64,000 bases of DNA, from NCBI GenBank assembly GCA_012861695.1, contig JAAOOA010000060.1, positions 3,671,183-3,735,182 on the forward strand, written 5' to 3'. The notes beneath the pieces are model-generated. The model was not told the origin of the DNA. It was given only the letters and a program-made list of their open reading frames with translations, and made no database searches. The position numbers and the translations under genes were made by a program. Positions 21,871-34,419 of the stretch are shown one piece after another (the stretch's first letter is position 1; every line of letters starts with the position of its first letter). The stretch is from Trematomus loennbergii (taxonomy: Eukaryota > Chordata > Actinopteri > Perciformes > Nototheniidae).

Positions 21871-23771
21871 CAGTGGCGAGCCGTCAGGGCCCTCTAGGCC
21901 CTCTGTGAGGGCCTAAGATATTCAAAAAAATAATATTTAAAAACATTAAAAAATATATATTTTTTTTTTAAATATATATTTTTTTAATATTATTTTTGTT
22001 ATATTTTTCATTAGTTTTACCGAAAAAAAACTTGATTTAATTGTATTTAAAATAACATTTCCAAAGAAATAAATCCTTCGAATCTGCCTGTTCAGTCTCT
22101 GTTTGAATGTGAAGGGTTACATGAAAGAAGCTCGTCTGGCCCTCTCTGCGATTCACAGAGGGCCCGCTATAGAGTGGCGAAGTCCCTCCCCTTCCGGTTG
22201 AGCCCCATGGGACCTTATTTCGGAAAAGTTATGCATTGAAGTCAATGGAGAGAGAAAGACTATCTTTCGATCCCGTTTGAATTGTGCCACGAATTACACA
22301 TATGATGTTTTCAATTTAAAAGATAATTTTGCAAGTCAAAAAAATAAAATGTGTCGTAAAACTGTGAAGTAACACATTTGTTTGTGTGAACCGCTCAATG
22401 AACTACATCTCTGGTCTCACAGAACAACACACGTCACCAAGATGGCCGTCACTACTGTCAACAAACCGATTGGCTACCCTCACACTATCACCACAATGAA
22501 ACACGTCCTGAAGAATGTCATGCAAAGCTGCCTGCCTGCCTTCCTTTGATTCTCTCTGAACTGCCCGGTCGTTTTAATGTTTAATGTCAACCATTTGTGC
22601 AGATAGCATGAAGTAGAGAAGATCGCTAGCGTTAGCGTTAGCATTTCTCCCCCGGGCTTAAATTGTGTATTATAGAATGATCACACCGGTGACAGTACTA
22701 TTCAAAGGGTTCACGAAATATGACTACTACTCTTACTGTTTAACATTTTGGGTTACTTAATGTTACTTCATGTTAAGGCTAATAAAAATGACATGGCTGT
22801 AATGCTAACTAACGTGCTAGCTACTAGCTAGGTAGCTAACTTGATCAAGCCACTCCTGGTCCTTTCATCAGACGGGAAGCAAAAGAACGAGCAAGACCCA
22901 TTGCTGGTATGATAACAACCTGGTACTAAGCACACAGGCATCTTGTTAAAGTTATCTTATCTTAGCCAGCGCCATATAGATAGATTCTATCTATATGGCG
23001 CTGATCGTATATATACGGTATTATACGTGTATCGTAGTGTCTTAATTGTGACATCACTTACGCGACTCTGGGATTTGTAGTCTTTCTAGTTTCGTATTTT
23101 TCAAAGTCTTATATTTCAACAGTTTTAAGACAAACTGTGACTTTTTTGACATGGAAATGATTTTTTAAGATTGACAAACATCATATGTGTAATTCATGGC
23201 ACAATTCAAACGGGATCGAAAGATAAGTTTTCTCTCCCCATTGACTTCAATGCATAATTTTTCCGAAATAAGGTCCCATACCCCGGAAGTAAGTGGGAGG
23301 GACTTCGCCACTCTATAGTAACTGAACGAGAGAGTAATGTCAAATGACAGGACAATTGACCAATCATATCTTCCCTCTAAATGGGTGGGTTTTATTATCG
23401 CGGACTTTATGACGAGTTCCGCCCGCTGTGAAACTGTTCTTGTTTCCATAGCAACAACAACTTCCTGTCAACAGCGTGAACTCGCCTTCAAAATAAAAGC
23501 ATGCCAAATTACACTTAAGACATACAACTGCAACGAAAGTAACAAACACAATGCAATATCATTTTCAATGTCAAAGAACACAAATTGGGTTCACAGGTGT
23601 TGTTTTGTGTGGTAGAGGGTCGCTGTCATTGATGCGTTTTGCACCCTGGGCCGTTGTTTTGATATTCCGCTGAAGTATACGCTGTGACATAATAACTCTT
23701 TTTTTTTCTTTTTTTTCGAGGGAAGGGTGGGGGTCAGAGGGCCTAGGTATAAAGCTCACGGCTCGCCACTG
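21871..23771. mobile_element. hAT-type element, 1.9 kb, non-autonomous
   Basis: The termini CAGTGGCGAGCCGT and ACGGCTCGCCACTG are perfect inverted repeats. An exact 8-bp target duplication (CTTAGTTT) lies at 21863-21870 and 23772-23779, diagnostic of hAT. There is no transposase. A second element (22170-23315) is nested inside. Confidence 0.9.
22170..23315. mobile_element. TA-flanked foldback element nested in the hAT element
   Basis: The inverted ends TAGAGTGGCGAAGTCCCTCC and its complement are flanked by TA (22168-22169 and 23316-23317). The inverted arms extend about 200 bp inward (22170-22370 against 23110-23315). A related arm fragment lies at 5115-5310. The long arms and TA flanks suggest a Tc1/mariner-like or other foldback class; the class is not settled. 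Confidence 0.7.
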
Positions 23772-24004
23772 CTTAGTTTATGCAAAAATTCATTCATAGC
23801 ATTCTATTTCCCTGCAAACTACTGCTTTATTTATCTTATTGCTATTTAACTGTATTTTATTACGGTGTAAAAAAGATTTTGTGTTTTATATTAGATTTCT
23901 TGTTTTTTATATTTTATGTATGCACCATGACATCAAGTCAAATTCCTAGTATGTGTGAACCTACCTGGCAATAAACCTGTTTCTGATTCTGATTTCTGAT
24001 TTAA

Positions 24005-24192
24005 ATTACATTTACATTTTATTAAACACCTGAGCTTGCACAATTTTAATTTGTATTGTTATTATTTATATATTTGTTTATGTCTTAAATTGCACTGTTG
24101 AGGAACCTGCGATCCAAGTTTTTCATACATTACATAATTACATCGTAGTTTTGTATATGTTATGACAATAAACCTTTGAATCTTGAATCTAT
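24005..24192 (+). mobile_element. L2-like LINE 3' tail
   Basis: It ends in TATGACAATAAACCTTTGAA and TCTTGAATCT, the recurring 3' end of fish L2-type LINEs. No coding part remains. Confidence 0.55.
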
Positions 24193-24649
24193 AGGTGCGA
24201 TTTGCGAGATAATGTGTGATGTTTTCCCACTTTAACATGCTCAGTTTTCAGGTTTTTAGATAATGTAAAGGTAAAGGGTCCTGAGACAACAAATAATTTG
24301 TGGAATTCTACGGACTTTATCACATTGACCAACTTTTTATTAAAATGGAAACTTATTTACACAAGTATATATACAGTAATTCAATATAAAGTAAACTTTA
24401 AAAATGTATGTTTTTGCAAAAGAGTTTGGGTTATACTGTAAGTCAGCATTAAAATGTGGAGCTCATTCATTTGAAATAGAAAGTAAACGTCTGATCCATT
24501 GTCTTTCTCAAAGTAACATTATTGGCTATTTTCAGCAGAAATCTTTATATATCTATACAAGTCGGAGTTTTGATGCCAACGAAAGAGTTAATAGAAACAT
24601 TTTAGCAACCCTTTCTTTTTGTTTTGTCGCAGTGCAAGAGTATTTCTTT

Positions 24650-24900
24650 TAAAGCAGTGCATGATGTCGCTGCCGCTGGCTGAGATGGGATGAAAATGGA
24701 CCCAGCAGTATGCTTTAATTTGTTTAATTATCGATCCAGCTAGCTGTAATCAGCAAGGTGCCAGGCTGAAGGCGAGACGCAGCGGATGTAACAAATGGTT
24801 CACGGCAGAGCCTAATTGCCAGGGCCAAGGACAGGCATGTAACACATTTTCCCCTATCTCAGCACATGACCATTAAAAACGAGAAAGACTTACCATTAGT
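24650..24900. other. Candidate conserved non-coding element
   Basis: Repeat-free sequence upstream of nptx1 with TTTAATTTGTTTAATTATCG, CTGTAATCAGCA and GCATGTAACACATT motifs and no open frame. It has the even composition and homeodomain-type cores common in vertebrate enhancers. This is inference; no alignment was made. Confidence 0.3.
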
Positions 24901-27900
24901 GCTCAACAAGTCATGCTTCATTCGTTATCTTTAGCAGACACCAGCAATACAATGCTTGTTTAGCAAATCGGTGTATATGGATTGTTTTTGAATGCTTTTG
25001 ATGTGCAGAATGTAATGTTAATGATCAAGCTGAGCACTGCTCCCCACCTCCAATACAGTTAGGGACGTGCAGCTGCCACATACTGTATCTATTCAATATT
25101 CATCTGCTGATCCCATGCATAAAAAAAGTTCTGCAGCACCATATGTTGATCCATGTTTTCTCTCATTTTCACTCTATGCCTGCCACTTTCCAAAGTGCAA
25201 CCAATCCAAGTTGTTGCCAGGAACTTTGGAACATGTTGCAGCCATATTGTTGACTTAATTTGATTACAGACTCATTCTGAAAGCAAAGTATTCTGGTGGG
25301 ACTCTTTGTAGCCAGATTTTTGTTTCGAAATTCTGCTTTAATGTTTGGTAGAATATACACGCTAATCTGGAACTGACCCGTTTCTTCTTCCACTGCAGCG
25401 TTCAGACTGCTGGGTCGCATCCATACGCATGCCTCAGCCCGCAGGCCGAGCTGGACTCCAGAGACCGGTATGGAAAAGGGCTGAAATCCATAATGATCAG
25501 TCTCTCAGGCTCACTGAATAATGCAAAGCTGTATAATAGAACCCACTCTCTAATGGCAGAGATAGATAAGAACAATTTCACACACTGGCAGCAAACTGCT
25601 TGCTTATTTATCCCGCATCTGAGAGAGATGATGCGATGCTTTGGTTTGTTTTAGCAGCATTTTTTCTCAAAAATATTCACTCCTTTTTTCCCCCTGCTTT
25701 TCTTTGATCACAATCCCGTTTTTTTACAGCTCATAGGAACTGCACTTTTAAGCGTTAAAACTATAATCTTGCTCTCTGGGTTAGCTCTGTCCAGGCTCCA
25801 CAAGGTTTACTTTCCCTCTGTACACACTTCACTGCCTCCCCTCTGATCACTGAGAATCAAGATGTGCTGCCAGGTAACTGAAGCCTCGACAGAGCATCTC
25901 CACTGCTTGTGCTGCACTGACGTCTCCATTTCAACCACCCCACAGAGGGGGGGATGAAGGGGGAGTCAGGAGGGGGCTGTCCTGTGGGACGCCTGCACTG
26001 TGGAGTGTGCTGCTGCTATGCATGTCCTCCCACTGGGGACAGCATGGGAAGAGAGGAGGAATGGAGAGGAGCAGACAGAGCTGAAGGAGTTTATCCATTT
26101 ACACATGCACACACAGTCCTCCAGTCATAGCAGTAGATTCAACTCGTGTAAATCACTTCATCAGGGGCCAATATTTCCCGCAACATGTTTGTATATGAGT
26201 CACAGAACTAAATGATTTGGCGTCGACCTTCAACTCTATAATCAATTGCTCATAACTTCTCAGACTGTAACATTTTTTTTGGATGTCCAAACAAGAGAGT
26301 CATTCGCTAACTTATTACCCTCTCATTAAAACCCGATGTGACATAAACAAATACCGGTGGCATTATGTGTTCCACTAGGAGCTAAGCTAACCTCATCATA
26401 ATTCTCCCAAGCTGCACATTAGCGCCTTTGCAACGACAGCGCTGTTCATCAAGCAGCTTGTGTTGGCCTTGTTGGACTCCCTCCAGAAACAACATTTGCC
26501 CCATTAGGCCTTCGCCTCAACACGTTTGTGGCCAAAATGTGTCCAAAAGAGGAAGTGGGTTAAGTCGTTAGCTTCAGCCTGAAATGATGATTATGTTTTT
26601 CAGAAGGCTTGTGTGAAAGATGTGTGGGAAAATAAGATGTTTTAGTCTCTGGTTGCTCATCGGTTTCCTGTGCTGTATGGTTTTGGGATGAGGAGTGAGC
26701 CAGCATGTCTGGCTGATAGATTTGTGTTGTTGTTTATAAGGAAATAGAACCCTAGACTTTACAGAAGTAGGGAGTTGTCTTTGTAAACTAGTAGAGATTA
26801 TTTGAGTTATTATGATATATGAGCAAAGGAGGAAGTCAGGTGACATCCTGATCAAGGTCATGCTAACCTCTAACTGCTGCTCACAGTAACTGCTCCGCTA
26901 GTTAGCTGTTAGCTCAGTCAGCCATGTTGCCAGGAGGACAGGGAAAGTGATGGGCTCGGGTTGAATAGTCTTTTTTTGAGCAAAATCAGTATCATATATA
27001 CGTGAGTTGGCCACAAACCTTATTATCTGCAATATGCCGAAATCTAATGGGGAAATCCCATTTAGCTTTTTGTCAAAGGAGCCCTTGCGTTGCTAACTTC
27101 CAGGTTAGCATAGCCATATGCCATCACTACACTACTCGATTTAGTTAGGAGATTGGGGTAGATGGTAACCCAAACAAATGTCCTTATTCTCAACCACAAT
27201 TGCTTCATAAACCTAACCAAGATGTTTATAGGTCTGCACAAATTGTTGAATTGTTTGGAAAATTGCAATAATGAGTAGTTCAATATTTGAAGCACCGGAC
27301 GCACATTAGCCTATTTGGTAAAGGCTAAATGCGTAGGATTATGTATGTTATGAGTTTATGTTCTCATGGTTGATTGCACTATTTGTAGGTCACATTGAAT
27401 AACAACATTGGCTAAATGAAGTATAATGTAATGTTAAGATCATCCTGTTTTTAAGCTACATCCTCTGAGAGAGAGGCTGTTCCCTTAGGGTAACAAAGGT
27501 TACTTTTTTTCTGCCTATGAACATGTCACAGTTTGTGCTGATTATTTGTAGCTCCAAAATACACACACACATTCATAAATCTGAGCCATTTTGTGAGACT
27601 ACTGCATCATCAGGGACAAAAATAAACATTAAGCCTTCTTAAAATGTTATACATTGCCATAATGGAGCAACAGTTCCCTCAATGCTCGCGGGCTTAAAGA
27701 CAAGCCTAAGCACTTATCGTTTAGTGGCAGAGCACGGCCGCCGCTCTGTGGGAGCAGGTGTGTTTTAGGACTCAATAACGCTGTGAAGATGGAGCCCTGT
27801 AAAGCAGGAGGGTCTGGAGTGGAAGAGAGTAATAGGGAAGTGAGCTCTCTGCACACCCCCTCTTAATTACATCAAGTGACCAAGGCGTCCTTGTAAAATA

Positions 27901-29026
27901 TAACATTCTGCTTTTGTATTCTATTATATTTATCCCACAAGAGAATTGCGTGATTTTGCTGAAACTGGACCACATTTTAAGATAGAAAATGTTTTATGGT
28001 TTTCCCTCCTTTTATTTTGGCTGGAGTTTCCCAAGGGACAGTTTTACCTGTTGCTACAGTAACGCCAACTGCTGCTCGGAGCAGCTACCATAAGCTAGTT
28101 AGCTGTTAGCTCAGTCCGCCAGGAGGACAGGGAAAGTGCTGGGCTTGAGTTGAATAGTCTTTTTTGTTTCCGGAAAGTTCCAAACAGAGCAAAATGACCT
28201 GGAAATACCTGAGTGGAAGCCATGATAAGAGCTTTTACATTTTCTGTCAATGCTAAGGAAAAAAGTGAAATGCTTCCTTTACTAAACTTAACACAACAAG
28301 TAAGGAAATGTGTGTTTGGTAGATGATTTCTTTGTTGTAACAATGCTTCTTGGCAATACATCTTATACCTTTGGAAAGCCTGTTTTCTTACCTTTCCAAT
28401 GGTGCCACATTTGTGAGGAACATGCATTTCTGGGATGAGCAGCAGAGCTGAGTATGTGGGTTGCGCCCATGGAAGATTTGACAAATCTCCTCTGCCAATG
28501 CCAAACAGTTTTTTTTGTGTTAAGTTTATATCCTCAGCGAAGGATACACTGGACTATTATTTACGAAAGGATAGGATATAATGCTCTCCCTCAATGATTA
28601 GCACCAGCATTTAAAGCCAGGTATTCGGTTGGTCACAAAAACAACCATTTCTCATCAATGACAAACTCCGAAACTATAAGTTACCGGTGCTTATTAAGCA
28701 TTTTTCTATCTCATACAATAACAAGCTTAAATGTTTAAACTGTATGTTTTGAAAGTAGTAGTGTACTAAGTAGTAAACTAGTCCTTCTAGGGAACCTTTT
28801 TATTTCACCACAGCAGACCAAGGTCATTATTATCCTCTGTCCCATCACAATTACATCGGCTAGTGTAAGTGCAGCTCGATTCTCTTAGCTGCATTGCATT
28901 TTTCTAAGTCCTTGTGAATTCTCCTTCATGTCCTTCCTTTTTATAGATCCGCGCGGAGCCCTGGTGTTTATATTACTAGATACGAGTGCCGGTGGCAAGT
29001 GGTGCCGTCGCCTTGCTCGAACCTGA
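24901..29026. other. Intergenic DNA between nptx1 and the transposon nest
   Basis: No gene is seen. Two related segments of about 120 bp (26866-26980 and 28040-28165) share AGTTAGCTGTTAGCTCAGTC and CAGGAGGACAGGGAAAGTG. Short even-composition blocks at 26370-26520 and 27640-27860 could be regulatory. Minus-strand open frames at 26574-26861, 27062-27304 and 28095-28484 have no recognisable similarity. Confidence 0.45.
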
Positions 29027-29199
29027 GCCGGGCACAGTGGCATTTTTATATGTACAAAAGTGGTGGGGCACGAACAACTTAAATATAAGCTTCTGGTGCT
29101 TTTTTAAACACGTAAACAAATATAGACAAAAATAGACAGTGAGAGAGAGGGGCTAGATCGGGGCTTGACCCACGTCGCTCAAAACGGCTCAATAGGCAT

Positions 29200-29720
29200 G
29201 ACAAGTTAATAGAACTCAAAAGTTTCTTTGAAACTGATTACATACACATTTGAGTAATACTTATACCTTAACTGAAATGTTTTAAGTTAAAGTATAATCT
29301 TATCAATTGAGTTCTATTTAGTAGTAATTTTCAAGGCACACAAACATATTGTTTGTAAGTTAAAGAAACATTATATATTAAGTTTCTTTTAACTAATAAT
29401 TTGTGTTAACACTGTACATATAAAGATCAAGTATTGTTGACTTAAAAATGTTCATATCTTTTCAACTAGCTATTTTGTTAGCACAGTACATATGAAAATC
29501 AAATATATTTAACTTGAATATTTTTATTATCTCTAAATAAAAAACTTTTCGCTGTATAAAACGCTATATGAATTAAAAACGTCAATTGATTAGTACTCAA
29601 AACGGACTGAATGTAGAGTACTTAAAACATTTTTGAAACCGATTACATAAATATTTTCTGATAACTGTAACTCAAAATCCCTAAGTTAACATTGAGTAAA
29701 CATTCAAAAGCACTTTTACA
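29200..29720. repeat. Subterminal motif-rich zone
   Basis: Short motifs such as AGAACTCAAAAG, TTAAGTTAAAG, AAGTTTCTTT and TTGAGTTCTA recur in both orientations. The zone corresponds in position to the AACACT array of the other element, but the motif differs. Confidence 0.55.
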
Positions 29721-30567
29721 CTGACAATTTAAATGCAAATCACTGTTTTATTAAGAAACAATATATATATATAATATATATATATATATAATACACACAC
29801 ACCTACACATTATAGCAAATAACTCTTAAATAAAAATATATACCTTAAAAACAGTGCTAGGGCCTTTTTAACCACAATAGTTTCAAAAGAAACAAACTTT
29901 GGCTCTAAAAGTTATTATGTGAAAGGCTCCTCCTCAAGTTAAAAGAGACTCTTCTATGAAATCAGTCTACCACGAGAGACACACCAGGTTCAGATGAAAG
30001 ATCACTTACACATACAGGGTCCAATGTCTTCAAGCCTACCAAGGCATATGAAAATGAATAGGTACTGAATACATTTAACAAAACCAGCATAGACACATAA
30101 TAATGTGCTTGTGTTGGCAAGAATTAAACACAATTTTCAGGAACAGTTTGCGTATTAATTTAACACATAAAGACCCAATACATATAAAAGTATAAAACAT
30201 CTACAAACAGTCCTTCAACTTGAAGCTGAACAGTAACAAATCTGTCAATGTAATACAGAACACAGATGTAAAGCAGCAGGATGTAAACAGGAGAACAGAG
30301 TGTGTGTGTGGTTTTTTTCTGAGAAAAATAATGTTGGCAGTTTGCATAGGGGCGGTACCCTTGCTCAAATCCACTGTTGTCAATAAAGACACCCCAATTT
30401 CACAAGGCGTGACCAGGACACTGACTGCATCTTTAGTTTAAAGAACTTTAACTTTTGAACTCAGCCGAGAGCACAGCTTGCCAGGTGACTACGAACAACC
30501 AATCACAGCCGGAAGATATCTTGCCTGTCTTCCGTAAACACAAGTCTTCGGTAAAGAAGTTGTTTAT

Positions 30568-30621
<54 letters not shown>

Positions 30622-31114
30622 TTGTTAAAGTGCAACTTTGCACATTGGTAGTATTACACTGCCAAAAGGTCATTTTTCAGGCTCAACACACCTGGGCTTC
30701 AAATTCTTTAAGTTCCCCTCATCAAGGCCCATCAACACTTTCTGGGTGAAGTCAAAAGTGTTGGCCAAGTCTTTTGGATAGCTCAGATGCAGGGCAAAGG
30801 TCAGTGCAAAAAGCAGGATGAATGCATCAGCCAGTGTAGGGAGTTCGATAACTCTGTTACCCTCAATGACAACAGTGATCCTCTCTGGGCAGAAGAGCGT
30901 GGTATCTGTTGACCTGGCACTGATCATGAGAAGTCCGACCGCGATGTCCTCTATGTCTGGATCATCAGACTGCTCCACCTGATGATAAGAACAAAGATAA
31001 CGTTACCCATTACCCCAAATTGCCTTGGCTATCTCAGAAATCTGTTTTCTGAAAAATACATCAGTGACATATCACATCAAATAACCTAATGTTTTGTGCA
31101 TAATGTGGCTTTAA

Positions 31115-31940
31115 CCCTTTAACTGCCAGACCAAGAAAAAAGCTATGAAAAAATTATTTGTTTGCATTTTTTTTATCAAATGGGCCACAAATTAAAAAAA
31201 AAAATGTTGACTGACCCCACAGGTCAAGCTGGCCTTTTATGGTAAAAGTGCATTTTCAAGAATCATCATATACAGTACAGTATTTGTACGCATCAAACTC
31301 AAATAAAACACAAACTGAAATACATTTGTTTCTTTTATGGAAATGAGCAATATATACAACTAGACCCTCCAGAAAAACGCGATTATGCGATCGCATAATT
31401 TCCCGCATAATCAGCAAAATGGCGCATATTTTTAAAAGGCCGCATATTTATTAAAAGGTCGCATAATTCCCGCATTTTTCCACACAAAATTGAGAAAAAA
31501 AAAAGTTAACGTGAAGTAGTGATGTCATCAGCTCGCGCAGGTAAACAACACCGTAGAGTGAATGTGTGGAACTCACACGAGAGAGAAAAGCAACTAGATC
31601 AGCGCCATATATTATTATAGCCTACTATTATACTATTATTATTATATACTATTATAATTATACTATATACGGCTCTGACCAAGATGAACAAATCGAATCC
31701 ATCCCATTTGCCAACGAACATTTCTGCGAAAGACCGGGCTAAGCAGTACGCAGATGTCTTGCACGAAAGTGGGGGATGCTTTCTGCTGCTGCGGCCAAGA
31801 AAGTAAAACAACTCACGTTCACCGAGGCATCAACCTCCAAAACCGTTTCGAGGGCCACAAGAAACGAGGTGAGTAGCCTACAAGATTGAAGCTGGTCAGA
31901 TAACGAACGAGTACATGAAAACAGAATGAGGCGGAGAAGA

Positions 31941-31971
<31 letters not shown>

Positions 31972-33012
31972 TGATTAAAATAGCCCATATATAAATACAT
32001 AAATAACACTTTGTGATGTAGCTTGCTTCTAGTATGCTTGTTTATCATAGGAACTCTTTAAAAGGGCTTCCTTTCATTCAGTAGTAGCCTAGTAACAGGG
32101 TGTGGGAGAAGAATCACCTTTTTCCGCAACTTTCGCACATTTCCGCATATTTCGCAACTTCTCCGCATATTTCGCATAAAAACCCCGCATGTTTAATCGC
32201 ATAATCAAGGATTTTAGCCCGCATAATCAAGGATTTTAGCCCACGTTTTTCTGGAGGGTCTATACAACCAGATATATTCATAAAAGATAATACATTATAA
32301 TTGTAAAAAAAAAAAGTGTTTTTCAAATAAAAAAAATACTTGCTCATCTTACTGTAGATGCTGAATTGGCCTAACAAGAAACCACTGGCCTAACAGCAAA
32401 TGTCTATATCCTGTGTTGGCCTAACTTGCTCACCTGTGAGCAACTTTGGGCTGAATGCCATGCATGAAAGGTGCTATATAAATTATTATCACTCTTTCAC
32501 TCTGAGACTCATAAGGCAGTATTAGATTTAGTAATATTACCATGAATCTAGCCATTTATTTACCATATTTTATTGGAAAACATCTCTGAAACTCTGAAAA
32601 AGTCATATTGCTAGTTTACCATAAAAAGCCAATTCCACCGATTGGTTGAGCATATTTTCCAAAAAATAATTACACCCTTGTTAAAACTTTTTGTGTGCAT
32701 CAAGTTATCTAAATATGTTCAGTCAGTGCTCTGACACTAAAATATGTCAAAATTGATATGGTTACCTTACAAAAGTTGACCAAAAAGAGATTTCTTCAGC
32801 AGTGATTTTTAGCATTGCCAACTTTCTCAGTGGAAGCTAGCTGAAGGGCTTTCTATTTGAACCACAGTGACATCTAGAGGTTGTTTTGTGCATAACACGT
32901 CAACCAGATGGTAGAGCTGGCTGAATCAGATGGAGTTCAACTTCTTTTTTTTAAACAAGATATCAAGACACAAAATGTGCTCTACCAAATGGTGGCGCTG
33001 GCAGTTAAAGGG
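31115..33012. mobile_element. piggyBac-type non-autonomous element
   Basis: TTAA at 31111-31114 and 33013-33016 flanks the inverted ends CCCTTTAACTGCCAG and CTGGCAGTTAAAGGG. The TTAA target and CCC-starting terminus are characteristic of piggyBac. No transposase is present. It is interrupted by the hAT element at 31361-32260. Confidence 0.85.
31361..32260. mobile_element. hAT-type element nested in the piggyBac-type element
   Basis: The ends TAGACCCTCCAGAAAAACG and CGTTTTTCTGGAGGGTC are inverted repeats. The 8-bp duplication TATACAAC is exact (31353-31360, 32261-32268). GCATAAT/GCATATTT repeats fill the subterminal parts. 31684-31860 keeps a decayed reading with KDRAKQYADVLHESGG, reminiscent of the N-terminal zinc-finger region of hAT-related or CGGBP1-like proteins, so it may derive from a transposase exon. 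Confidence 0.85.
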
Positions 33013-33740
33013 TTAAGGAAACACCTATCAGCATTGCACAACATAATGTTACAGCCCCAGAAACTTCAGCCTCCAAAATAACCAATCAGTTGACATAAAT
33101 GCTTTCTACAAAAAAAACATTTATAACCTTCATAAGGGTAGGATTTATTTTATCACTGTATTAGACTGTGTTACTATTCGCTAGTTGTACCTAATAAACT
33201 GGCAACTGAATATATATTTACAGTATAATCTCTCCCTACTACACATAAGAAAATATGGGGAACACTAGAGATTATTTTGTATTGAACACTGATGCTGCAG
33301 GAAAGAAAGCCCTCTCTTAATTGTATATTTTATTAAATCACGTGAGCCCATTTTTAACACTGAAACCTAAAGAGCTTTCAAATAAATCCTAAAGTAGTGA
33401 AGTAAAGGGAGATTATATTCAACATATCCATTGTGTACCTTACAATAATTACAATTCTTATGGCAATATTCAAATCTTGGAACTAGAACCTGAATGGGAT
33501 GTGAGCAACACAAGAGATAATGTTTGAGTAATATAACCTCAGTGACAGAATCAAGCTTTGATGACACCAGGACAGTTCATACTTTTTCAAACTAAATCTA
33601 TCATTTATTATAATGTTTTCACTATAAAAATTCAAATAATTGTCTTCCTGCGATAGAGCTCCTGAAACAATGTAACAAGATAAACTATATTTTTTGATGA
33701 TCTGTCACATACATTCAAAACAGTTATTATGCTGACTTAC
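33013..33740. other. Intron of the SAMD3-like remnant
   Basis: AT-rich with no exon or repeat recognised. The open frame at 33367-33567 has no resemblance to any family. Confidence 0.45.
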
Positions 33741-34419
33741 ATGCCACAGCCTCAGAAACGTGGAGTCATCTTCATGCAGATATGCAGGCAGAGCACAGCA
33801 GCACGTCGGACATGGACGTCACCTTGCTCCTTGAGTGTGAGAACATATCTTTGTTTTACTTTGGATGCTAAACAGTATAGCCACACAACAATTGATATCA
33901 CAAGAAAGGGCTCTTCCATGACTGAAGAGATTACCATTTTGACAAAGATAATCCACTCTAGTATGAGAATAAAACACCAAGAGGCATAACCGACTCACCT
34001 GGAGGTCATAGGAGACGAATAGCTGAATCAGAACTTCAGCTACCTTCCCTTTGCTTGCCGCCTTCTTCCTGAACAGGCTCTGAAGACGGGGGGCATGTCT
34101 ATCCAACTCCGCATAGAAGTGGTTCTTCAGGTTGAGGTTTGTTATCCTGTGAAACTCTGCACAAATCTGCCAAAATATAAAATGACTATTTAATTCACAG
34201 TACAATGTAGATGTGGACTGAAGGCAGCAGAGATAAACACAAACATAACATGCTAAACATTTCAGTATTCTGAGGCTCTGAGCCATTTCGTTTCCTCACT
34301 GACGGCTTAAAAACTCAGACATTATACAATTTAAAATCGTGTTGGTGAACACGAATCAATAGATTAAATTAATTTCGTGACTAATAACACGAAATGCCGT
34401 GAGACTGGGTTGAAAATGG

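Larger units (their letters stand above)
21557..24000 (+). pseudogene. LINE 3' end (reverse-transcriptase C-terminus and 3' UTR), split by a hAT element
   Basis: 21557-21770 encodes a decayed peptide with GKIVADPSHPGHELFAPLPS and GRRLHSIGTKTSRHLNSFF, the typical extreme C-terminus of Jockey/CR1/L2-group LINE polyproteins in fish. The 3' UTR runs to 21870, is interrupted by the element at 21871-23771, and resumes at 23780. It ends in GGCAATAAACCTG plus TTCTGATT repeats at about 23965-24000. Confidence 0.7.
30670..34166 (-). pseudogene. SAMD3-like gene remnant, three exons, one-base frameshift
   Basis: Exons with good splice sites: 33999-34166 (AEFHRITNLNLK...DRHAPRLQSLF...), 33741-33829, and 30670-30978 (VEQSDDPDIEDIAVGLLMI...ITVVIEGNRVIELPTL...LSYPKDL...). 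Together they match the C-terminal half of SAMD3-like proteins. The middle exon is 89 nt although both neighbours join in phase 0. Its reading passes from VRRAAVLC in one frame to YLHEDDSTFLRLWH in another, so one base (or four) has been lost. The upstream exons (PB1-like, KPGGSDVL and EHFYDGQ blocks) are not found, so the copy is also truncated or a shorter family member. A 5' exon with donor GTGAGT may lie near 36165-36260. It is a related but clearly different lineage from the gene at 3737-8070. The 2.8-kb intron holds nested transposons. Confidence 0.7.
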
